DNA of 7,758 nt. Source: Clostridia bacterium (GTDB taxonomy: Bacteria; Bacillota_A; Clostridia; Christensenellales; Aristaeellaceae). The stretch is taken from positions 1 through 7,758 of the forward strand of contig JAFXMP010000253.1 of NCBI GenBank assembly GCA_017530275.1, read 5' to 3'. Positions 1 to 5,480 of the stretch are shown piece by piece (the first letter of the stretch is position 1; each line of letters opens with the position of its first letter). The position numbers and the translations under genes are program-made. The notes beneath the pieces were generated by a model. That model searched no databases. It saw nothing but the letters and a program-made list of their open reading frames with translations, and was not told the origin of the DNA.

Positions 1-1557
1 ATTGGGCACCCCGGCGTAATGACTCAATGTTCGCCCCATGGAATGGCCGACGCCGAACCATACCCCAGCCCCCACGCCCGCGCCTTCCGCCTGGTCCTGG
101 GTAATATCCTCATCCGTCATGAACGCGGAGGTGTCCACCTGCTCGGAAATGACGCGCAGGGCGTTGCCCAGGGCCGTTTGGGTAGCGGACAGCGCGTCTG
201 CGTACAGCGCCATGGCGTATTCCCTGCTTTCCTGCACGCAGGAGCCGGTGAGGATATCGTGGAAATGGGTGAACAGCACCTTCTGCCAGGCGGTATCCAG
301 CCTGTCTGCGGGGTATTCCGTCCGGGCTGTGAAATGGCCCAAGGCGCACATTTGGGCAGCGTCGGAAAGGGACGTTTCGCTTCTGCGGTTGGCCATTTTG
401 ATGCGGCTCTGGGTGGTGTAGCAGCCGGGGAAAATGGCGTTCAGCTCGTGATCAATCACCGGGAAACGGCTGGAAATCGCTTCCACCTCATGGAAAAATT
501 CATGGAGCGTACCGAAGCGCACAGCAGGGAACACGGGCCAATCCCGCATTTCCAGAACACGCTCGATATCCCGCCGGGTGGGGCCTCCGCCGTGGTTCCC
601 AACGCCGTATACGATGAGCCCTGTTTTCAGCCCTGCGCACTTTTCAGCCAACTGCGGCAGGCCAATGCCGTTTTCCGGGCATACGCCGCTGTTGTACCAA
701 TAGGGTTCCTTATAAGTGAGAATCTCCGCCCCGGAAGGCGCACGGTAACGGAACAGCACCTCATCCTCTTTCGTACCCCGGCAGTGGTAGTAATACCGAA
801 TGTCCGCAAAGCGGCTGATTTCGGGAAGGAAACGGCTGTGGCCGAAGGTGTCCGGGGAAAAGTCCACCTGCACCTTGCCCGTATCGATGCCCCACACGGT
901 TTCAAGATACCGCCGGGTCACTTCCACGTGATGCAGCAGCGATTCCGTGGAGGGCATGTTCTTGTCCGTTTCCACCCAGGCGTTGGCGGTCACTTCCCAC
1001 CGGCCTTCGGCGATGCGGGCTTTGATCTCCGGCATCAATCCCGGATCGAACTGCTCCACGATTTTGTATACCGAAGCCTGAGACTGCATGAACGTGAATT
1101 CGGGATATTCCTCCATCATGTGCAGCACCGACCGGAACGTGGACAGGGCAGCAGCCACTGTTTCCTGCATGCCCCACATCCAATTCATGTCAATATGGGC
1201 ATGAGAAACGTAAATCAATGCGTATTCCTTGGCAGCTTCTCGAAGGGGCAGCAGCGCTTCTTCCGCTCTGGCGCAGGCATCGTTGGTGAGGGTTCCCTCT
1301 TCTTCCATGTACTTTTCCAGTACGGACAAGGCTGCGCCGATGGCGGCGTCGTACCGCTGTCCGGCCTGCCGGGACATTTCCAGGGCAAAATGGATTTCCG
1401 ACAGGATGCGCACCGCCGCACGGCTGGGGGGCGTGACTCCCATATGCTCCTCCGCCGGCGTGCCGAAGGTGAATTCAAAATTGCTCTTTTCCCGATTGCC
1501 GCCCACGCGGGTTTTAAGCTGTTCAAACCGCTGAGCCAAGGTATCTGTCCGATTCAT
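1..1557 (-). CDS. GH38 family alpha-mannosidase, N-terminal part (runs off left edge)
   Basis: Reading leftward from ATG at 1557-1555 there are 519 codons with no stop, so the gene continues beyond the window; bacterial GH38 enzymes are usually about 850-1050 residues. GH38 enzymes are metal-dependent retaining alpha-mannosidases. Visible family marks are SHAHIDMNW (residues 118-126), DTFGHS with the probable nucleophile Asp236, YGVGNHGGGPT (317-327), GCYTTQSRIKMANRRSE (378-394) and FTHFHDILTGS (429-439). By comparison with characterised members, His121, Asp123, Asp236 and His433 should bind the zinc. No signal peptide is seen, so it probably acts in the cytoplasm on imported mannosides from N-glycans or mannan. 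Residues 1-110 fit the helical lead-in common in bacterial members. GGGAGG lies 6 bases before the ATG, which supports this start. It lies 66 bases after the GH30 gene, with a terminator hairpin between. Family assignment is firm; linkage specificity cannot be told. Confidence 0.93.
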   Translation of the reverse strand, partial: MNRTDTLAQRFEQLKTRVGGNREKSNFEFTFGTPAEEHMGVTPPSRAAVRILSEIHFALEMSRQAGQRYDAAIGAALSVLEKYMEEEGTLTNDACARAEEALLPLREAAKEYALIYVSHAHIDMNWMWGMQETVAAALSTFRSVLHMMEEYPEFTFMQSQASVYKIVEQFDPGLMPEIKARIAEGRWEVTANAWVETDKNMPSTESLLHHVEVTRRYLETVWGIDTGKVQVDFSPDTFGHSRFLPEISRFADIRYYYHCRGTKEDEVLFRYRAPSGAEILTYKEPYWYNSGVCPENGIGLPQLAEKCAGLKTGLIVYGVGNHGGGPTRRDIERVLEMRDWPVFPAVRFGTLHEFFHEVEAISSRFPVIDHELNAIFPGCYTTQSRIKMANRRSETSLSDAAQMCALGHFTARTEYPADRLDTAWQKVLFTHFHDILTGSCVQESREYAMALYADALSATQTALGNALRVISEQVDTSAFMTDEDITQDQAEGAGVGAGVWFGVGHSMGRTLSHYAGVPN

Positions 1558-1582
1558 CGTTATCCTCCCATCTAAATTGAAT

Positions 1583-1615
1583 AGAGAAAAAGGGCCGGAT
1601 GCCGCCGGTCCCTTT
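1583..1615 (-). terminator. Rho-independent terminator or attenuator after the GH30 gene
   Basis: On the minus strand the arm AAAGGG-A-CCGG (1615-1605, with one bulged A) pairs with CCGGCCCTTT (1598-1589) across a six-base loop, and the stem runs directly into a T-rich stretch. It begins 9 bases after the GH30 stop codon. Only about 25 bases separate it from the GH38 start, which leaves little room for a separate GH38 promoter. It may therefore act as a partial terminator that lowers GH38 expression rather than as an operon end. Confidence 0.7.
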
Positions 1616-1623
1616 GCATCTGG

Positions 1624-3081
1624 TTATTCTGAAAATACAATGGTGGTCACGGAACGGGGCGCCAAGGTAAATGCCGTGCCGCTCACCCGTTCGGTGATTT
1701 TCACCAGGTCCCGGGAAGCGGAAGTCTCATAGGCTACGATGGATTCATAATCGCCGAAGCTGCCGTTCACTTGTATGTCGCGCTTTTCCGTGCTTTCATT
1801 CACCAGCACCACCACCAGCTTCTTTTTTCCCTGTTCCTCTCCCCGGAACGCCACGGCGCTGTATGATTCGCCACCGGTCACATCCACCCGAACGAAGCCC
1901 GGCCGGATATAACGGGAATAATTGCCAAAGGCCCACAGCCGTTTCAGGGGCACGATAGAAATCTGATTGAGGCCATTCTTTGTGGCATGGATCAGGCCGT
2001 CGTGATAACCGCCGGGAGACACGCCCACCCAGCAGCTCCAGGAAACGGCGTTCAGCACGGTCAAATCCTCCGCCAGTGTTTTCGCCAGCACGATGGCGGA
2101 ATCCATGCCGGTATCGGTGCCGTTCACCATTTCACACCATTCGCTCATGCGGATCTTTTTGTCCGGGTGCTTCTCCCGCATCCAGTTCATGAAAGAAATT
2201 TTATTCTGGGTATCGCTCCAATAGGAATGGCAGTCCACAGCGGAAAAATGCACATCCAACGCTTCATTGCTCAGGATCGCGTTGACGTACCGGACGGTTC
2301 TTCCGCCCCATTCGCCGCTTTCCGGACCGCTGAGTTCCACCCCTGCCAGAGCGGGACGCTTTTCCATTTCTTCCAGGAAAGCTAAATAGACTCCGGTGAT
2401 CTGGGCGGCTTCATAATGACAGCCCTCCTGATTGCCCGCATACCAATCCCACTGGGGTTCGTTGATGGGAGAAATAAATTTGACGGGCACGCCCATTGCG
2501 ATGAAATGCTCCGCCACGTCGCAGCAGTACGCCGCCCAGGCTGCGTAGTTCTCCGGGTCAATGTTTCTGATCCCCTGTCCCTGAATCATCTGAGCAGTGC
2601 CGTTGATGGTCAGGCGCTCCAAGGGGCTGTTACAGAACAGTACTACTTCCTGGACCCCCAGCCTCGTCACCTCGTTTAAGAACCATACCGCTCCTTCGTC
2701 CTTGCCCCAGTCATATTGGCCGGGGGCCGTTTCAAAACTCTGGGCCCGGCGGTGAATATCGGAATAGCTGCCGTTTCCGCTGTCCGCGCTGCCCGCGCCC
2801 AAGTTGTAGCGGTAATTGGTGAGCCCGATGCCGAAGTTCCGGTCATAGAGCAGCAGGGCCAACTGTTCCCGGGCCGTCCTGCCCGTGTCTCCCCAAGGCT
2901 CGTCCCACATGCCCATGTACTGGCTCCACCAGCAGCCGCTGGCACCGAAAGATTCCAACGTCTGATAGGCGGCGGTTTCATCAATGGTCATTTGCGTTAC
3001 CTCGGCGGAAGCAGAAAGGGACAGCGCACTCAGCAGTATAAAGCAAAGAAAAAAAGAAGTTTTGCGAATCCAATTTTTCAT
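1624..3081 (-). CDS. Secreted GH30-family glycoside hydrolase (possibly endo-beta-1,6-galactanase-like)
   Basis: This is an exported retaining glycosidase of clan GH-A with a (beta/alpha)8 barrel and a C-terminal beta-sandwich. Counting from ATG 3081 (485 residues), residues 1-26 are a classic signal peptide (MKNWIRK, a hydrophobic core, then ASA before the cut). FGASGCWW (45-52) and NYRYNLGAGSADSGNG (89-104) are typical of the barrel start. The likely acid/base is Glu208 in SPINEPQWDW and the nucleophile Glu314 in RMSEWCEM. Residues from about 395 form the sandwich, ending in the usual SVTTIV strand. The INEPQWDW...QEGC pattern recalls GH30 subfamily 5 galactan endo-1,6-beta-galactosidases, but substrate is inference. 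A GTG at 3090 would add three residues, but it sits only about 2 bases from AGAGAGG; the ATG is spaced about 11 bases from it and gives the better signal peptide. The frame-broken coiled-coil gene lies 37 bases upstream, so transcription may come from 3512-3540. Confidence 0.9.
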   Translation of the reverse strand: MKNWIRKTSFFLCFILLSALSLSASAEVTQMTIDETAAYQTLESFGASGCWWSQYMGMWDEPWGDTGRTAREQLALLLYDRNFGIGLTNYRYNLGAGSADSGNGSYSDIHRRAQSFETAPGQYDWGKDEGAVWFLNEVTRLGVQEVVLFCNSPLERLTINGTAQMIQGQGIRNIDPENYAAWAAYCCDVAEHFIAMGVPVKFISPINEPQWDWYAGNQEGCHYEAAQITGVYLAFLEEMEKRPALAGVELSGPESGEWGGRTVRYVNAILSNEALDVHFSAVDCHSYWSDTQNKISFMNWMREKHPDKKIRMSEWCEMVNGTDTGMDSAIVLAKTLAEDLTVLNAVSWSCWVGVSPGGYHDGLIHATKNGLNQISIVPLKRLWAFGNYSRYIRPGFVRVDVTGGESYSAVAFRGEEQGKKKLVVVLVNESTEKRDIQVNGSFGDYESIVAYETSASRDLVKITERVSGTAFTLAPRSVTTIVFSE

Positions 3082-3118
3082 CCAGCGCACGCCCTCTCTT
3101 CATCTGGTCATAAAACGA

Positions 3119-3487
3119 TTATTTTACACGCCGCAGCGTGATAATTCCGTCATCGTGTTCCGAAACAGTTTCCTTGACTGCCTTCATGGCCGCCTTCAAT
3201 TCCTTTGCGTCCTGTTCCACATTGGTGAGGCGCTTTTCCACACCGTCAAGACGGATTTCTACATGATCAAGTTTTTTCCTCCTGCATGTCCTCCGTCAAT
3301 GAACGCAGGCGCACTTCCATGGCGTCCTGACGCTCTGCCGGCGCGCTGACCTGTTTCTGAACGCTGTTTTCAAGGAACGCCATCTTGCGATTCGTGATAC
3401 GATCTTCTGATTGCTGAAACATTTCGCTGATGGCGCTAAGAGTTTCGTTCAACTCAGGACGCGTTTCATAATTTTTGCCTTGCTCAC
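3119..3487 (-). pseudogene. Small coiled-coil protein gene, frame broken twice at A-runs
   Basis: Reading leftward, GTG at 3487 (AAAGGGG 7 bases upstream) opens SKAK but meets TGA at 3449. A second frame (down to TGA at 3267-3269) encodes ELNETLSAISEMFQQSEDRI and onward to TEDMQEE. The first frame then resumes with KLDHVEIRLDGVEKRLTNVE and ends IITLRRVK, TAA at 3121-3119. Adding one A to the five-A run (3472-3476) and removing one from the six-A run (3272-3277) gives a continuous 122-residue protein with no change in total length. Residues 72-115 of that product show a heptad pattern (V/L every 3-4 residues), so it is a soluble coiled coil. It resembles small heptad-rich Firmicute proteins of unknown function; I assign no role. 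Both breaks sit in homopolymers, so sequencing error is as likely as real decay. It precedes the GH30 gene by 37 bases and is probably cotranscribed with it. Confidence 0.7.
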
Positions 3488-3511
3488 AAAAAATCCCCTT
3501 TGTTCCCTCCC

Positions 3512-3540
3512 ATTATACCATATGCCTGGACCCATCGCAA
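3512..3540 (-). promoter_or_regulatory. Sigma-A type promoter for the leftward coiled-coil/GH30 transcript
   Basis: On the minus strand, TTGCGA (3540-3535, four of six consensus bases) and a perfect TATAAT (3517-3512) are separated by exactly 17 bases. The expected start near 3505 leaves a leader of about 18 bases before the GTG at 3487. No other strong promoter is visible before the GH30 gene, so this one probably serves both. Confidence 0.7.
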
Positions 3541-3572
3541 GCGCCTTCCTCAGCCTGCACCATAAAGAAATA

Positions 3573-3603
3573 GGGAAACCGCCAATTTGTAAAGCAGTTT
3601 CCC
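3573..3603. repeat. Inverted repeat in the divergent intergenic region
   Basis: GGGAAAC (3573-3579) pairs with GTTTCCC (3597-3603) across 17 bases. On the minus strand the stem is followed by TATTTCTTT, so it could be a weak terminator for antisense transcription arriving from the ybaB side. It lies between the two divergent promoters. The rest of 3541-3640 holds nothing else that I can identify. Confidence 0.4.
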
Positions 3604-3642
3604 CGAATACCATATCCGCACTCGTCTCAGTATTCATTGTCG

Positions 3643-3712
3643 CATTATTTGCGAAAAGCACAGCTTTACAGAAAGGCGCGAAACGTGGTATACTGTACTG
3701 GCGCAAATAATG
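3643..3712. repeat. 11-bp inverted repeat flanking the ybaB promoter (possible operator pair)
   Basis: CATTATTTGCG (3643-3653) and its exact reverse complement CGCAAATAATG (3702-3712) bracket the -35 and -10 boxes. One copy ends 11 bases before the -35; the other starts at about the expected transcription start. This arrangement would suit a regulator binding both copies. A chance match of this length within 100 bases somewhere in a window this size is not negligible, so function is inference. Confidence 0.4.
3665..3694 (+). promoter_or_regulatory. Extended -10 promoter for ybaB-recR
   Basis: TTTACA (3665-3670, five of six consensus) and TATACT (3689-3694) are 18 bases apart, and TG at 3686-3687 gives an extended -10 element. 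Transcription should start near 3701, leaving a leader of about 64 bases before the ybaB ATG. Confidence 0.75.
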
Positions 3713-3735
3713 GAAGGATGCAGTATGCTCCTTCC
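3712..3735 (+). promoter_or_regulatory. Leader hairpin upstream of ybaB
   Basis: GGAAGGA (3712-3718) pairs with TCCTTCC (3729-3735). After one bulged T, GCA (3720-3722) pairs with TGC (3726-3728) around a GTA loop, making a 10-bp stem. It ends about 15 bases before the true ribosome site AAGGAGG (3750-3756). No T-run follows, so it is not a terminator. It may stabilise the mRNA or tune initiation; the role is inference. Confidence 0.5.
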
Positions 3736-3764
3736 CCGCGAAAGCATTTAAGGAGGATCATTCA

Positions 3765-4106
3765 ATGGCACGGAATCAGTTTGCCGGTTTCGGCGGCGGC
3801 CCCAATATCCAGCAGCTCATGCGTCAGGCCCAGAAGATGCAGGAGCAGATGACCAAAGCCCAGGAAGAACTGGATGAAAAGGTTTATGAGGCCAGCGCGG
3901 GCGGCGGCATGGTCACCTGCAAGGTATCCGGCAAGCGGGAATTGCTGGAATTGACCATCAAGCCCGAAGCGGTGGACCCCGACGATGTGGAAATGCTGCA
4001 GGATATGATCCTGGCTGCGGTGAACGAAGCCCTGCGTGAGGGCGAAAAAGTCCGGGAGGAAACCATGGGCAAGCTGGCCCCGGCCGGAATGGGCGGGATG
4101 TTCTAA
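3765..4106 (+). CDS. ybaB: YbaB/EbfC family nucleoid-associated protein
   Basis: This 113-residue protein belongs to the YbaB/EbfC family, small dimeric DNA-binding proteins that coat the nucleoid and are linked to recombination through their position next to recR. It has a Gly-rich N-terminus (FGGGPNIQQLMRQAQKMQ), an amphipathic helix at about 14-40, the conserved core GGGMVTCKVSGKRELLELTI (47-66), the acidic turn PEAVDPDDVEMLQDMI and the C-terminal helix AAVNEALREGEKVREETMG. The tail GMGGMF is typical. Length matches the family (about 100-115). AAGGAGG sits 8 bases before the ATG, so the start is secure. recR begins one base after its stop, implying coupled translation. No dnaX or SRP RNA gene is seen upstream, where this pair often lies; here the pair has its own promoter. 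Confidence 0.96.
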   Translation: MARNQFAGFGGGPNIQQLMRQAQKMQEQMTKAQEELDEKVYEASAGGGMVTCKVSGKRELLELTIKPEAVDPDDVEMLQDMILAAVNEALREGEKVREETMGKLAPAGMGGMF

Positions 4107-4107
4107 G

Positions 4108-4707
4108 ATGCCGGAAGGAAACGATCCCATCGCCCGTATGGCGCTGGAATTGGCGCGGCTGCCGGGCATCGGGCAAAAAAGCGCCCAACGGCTTGCTTAC
4201 CATATCGCAGGCCTGCCCCTGGATCAGGTGAAGGACCTGGCCGCTGCCCTTTGGCAAGGGCGCAAGGCCCTCCGTTTCTGCGCCCGCTGCGGGAATTATA
4301 CCCAGGAGGAGTTTTGCGCCGTCTGCGCCAATGAGGAGCGGCACAACGGCCAAATTTGCGTAGTGCGGGACGCCCGCGACGTGGCGGCCATGGAACGGAT
4401 GCGGGATTTTCGGGGCCTGTATCACGTGCTGGGCGGCACCCTATCCCCCATGAACGGCGTGGGGCCGGAAGATATCCGCATTAAGGAGCTTTTGGAGCGC
4501 TTATCCACCGAAGAAGTGCAGGAAGTGATCCTTGCTACCAACCCGGATATCGAGGGCGAGGCCACGGCGGCATACATCGCCCGCCTCATCAAACCTCTGG
4601 GGATCAAGGTCAGCCGTATTTCATACGGCGTGCCCGTGGGCAGCGATCTGGAATACGCCGACGAAGTGACCTTAGCCAAGGCCATGGAGGGGCGGAGGGA
4701 GCTTTAA
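4108..4707 (+). CDS. recR: Recombination mediator protein RecR
   Basis: RecR (199 residues, the normal size) forms a ring-shaped clamp that works with RecO and RecF to load RecA on gapped single-stranded DNA. Domains in order: helix-hairpin-helix ELARLPGIGQKSAQRLAYHI (about 14-33); a four-cysteine zinc site, Cys58, Cys61, Cys70 and Cys73 in CARC...CAVC; a Toprim domain about 81-175 with HVLGGTLSPMNGVGPEDI and the acidic ATNPDIEGEA; and the C-terminal YGVPVGSDLEYADEVTL. The sequence is closest in style to Bacillus-type RecR. The start at 4108 is chosen because it yields the canonical N-terminus, lies one base after the ybaB stop, and the same frame upstream lies inside ybaB. There is only a weak GGCGGG-like ribosome site, consistent with coupling to ybaB. 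Residue 87 is Arg where other RecRs often have Glu or Gln at the end of the first Toprim strand. Confidence 0.97.
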   Translation: MPEGNDPIARMALELARLPGIGQKSAQRLAYHIAGLPLDQVKDLAAALWQGRKALRFCARCGNYTQEEFCAVCANEERHNGQICVVRDARDVAAMERMRDFRGLYHVLGGTLSPMNGVGPEDIRIKELLERLSTEEVQEVILATNPDIEGEATAAYIARLIKPLGIKVSRISYGVPVGSDLEYADEVTLAKAMEGRREL

Positions 4708-4742
4708 CCCGTTTCATGTAAAGTGAAAAGCTAGAATGAAAA

Positions 4743-4852
4743 GTTGAGAATAGGGTTGAGAGTGAAGAGTTGAGAGTTGAGATTATATCGTTGTGAAAAG
4801 GACATCAAAGCATCGCATCAGACAAACTTCATCTCAACTCTAAACTCTCAAC
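4743..4852. repeat. GTTGAGA repeat cluster forming a large imperfect hairpin
   Basis: The recR-tdk gap (4708-4889) holds four direct copies of GTTGAGA (4743-4749, 4755-4761, 4769-4775, 4776-4782) and two inverted copies TCTCAAC (4832-4838, 4846-4852). The block 4767-4783 pairs with 4831-4847 with one mismatch in 17, around a 47-base loop, and pairing continues outward imperfectly. CTCCTTTTCTC follows the right arm, so the hairpin could end the ybaB-recR transcript. The repetition is unlike the flanking genes and suggests a dispersed small repeat. I see no open frame in it and no clear tdk promoter, apart from a TATAAG near 4867. Confidence 0.65.
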
Positions 4853-4889
4853 TCCTTTTCTCAGAATATAAGTACAGAGGAACAAAGCA

Positions 4890-5480
4890 ATGCTCCACTT
4901 TTACCATGGCGTGATGGGTTCCAGCAAAACAGCCCAGTTATTAATGCAGCGTTACAATTACCAGCAATTAGGGCTGAAAGTGGCGCTGGTGAAGCCCGCC
5001 ATCGATACCCGGGCGGGCGTAAACATCGTCTATTCCCGCTTGGGGCTCCAGGCGGAGGCGGATATTGTGCTGGAACCGGGCCACAGCGTTCGGGAACAGC
5101 TCAACTGGCTGGCCGTACAGCACGCCCATTCGGATTTCCAGTATGTGTTCGTGGACGAAGCCCAGTTCTTAACGGAGGATCAGGTGCAGGAAATGGCCGA
5201 TCTATCCGATGATCTGGAGATATTCTGCTATGGCCTGAAAACGGATTTCATGGCCCAATTTTTCCCCGGCTCGGCGGCGCTGCTGCGTCTTGCGGAGGAT
5301 ATTCAGGAGGTGTCCGGCTCCCTGTGCTGGTGCGGCAAGAAGGCAACCATGAACACCCGGGTGGACGGCAAAGGCCGGGTGCTCAAGCAGGGCGCGCAGG
5401 TAATGATCGACAATCAGGAAGAGATTCGCTATATCGGGCTGTGCTATCAGCACTGGCGGGAAGGAAAATCGCATGGCTGA
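4890..5480 (+). CDS. tdk: Thymidine kinase, type II (zinc-binding)
   Basis: This cytoplasmic salvage enzyme phosphorylates thymidine to dTMP using ATP. The 196 residues match the family (about 190-205). Visible marks: P-loop GVMGSSKT (7-14); Asp39-Arg41 in IDTRAG; the catalytic base Glu90 in VFVDEAQFL; CYGLKTDF (113-120), the lid and thymidine-contact region; the zinc ligands Cys146 and Cys148 (CWCGKKA) and Cys185 and His188 (CYQHW). Order and spacing follow the E. coli-like type II enzymes. The P-loop is unusual: Ser12 stands where the Walker A Gly before Lys is normally found. AGAGG lies about 9 bases before the ATG. The stop overlaps the rmuC start by 8 bases, so the two genes form one operon. 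Upstream lies the GTTGAGA repeat hairpin, which may affect its expression. Confidence 0.95.
   Translation: MLHFYHGVMGSSKTAQLLMQRYNYQQLGLKVALVKPAIDTRAGVNIVYSRLGLQAEADIVLEPGHSVREQLNWLAVQHAHSDFQYVFVDEAQFLTEDQVQEMADLSDDLEIFCYGLKTDFMAQFFPGSAALLRLAEDIQEVSGSLCWCGKKATMNTRVDGKGRVLKQGAQVMIDNQEEIRYIGLCYQHWREGKSHG

Noticed and set aside
19..1575. 518-codon open frame on the plus strand
   Set aside because: It is codon-aligned opposite the GH38 gene. Its product has no recognisable motif, whereas the minus strand gives a full set of GH38 catalytic motifs, a start and a ribosome site.
3449..3706. 85-codon minus-strand frame across the divergent intergenic region
   Set aside because: It runs through both promoters and the inverted repeats, has no ribosome site and shows no protein-like pattern; only its last codons coincide with the coiled-coil gene start.
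4036..4107. Upstream extension of recR by 24 codons
   Set aside because: These codons lie inside ybaB in another frame and match nothing in RecR; the canonical RecR N-terminus begins at 4108.
4743..4852. CRISPR-like array
   Set aside because: The 7-base units have uneven spacing with no uniform spacers and no cas genes; inverted copies fit a hairpin better.
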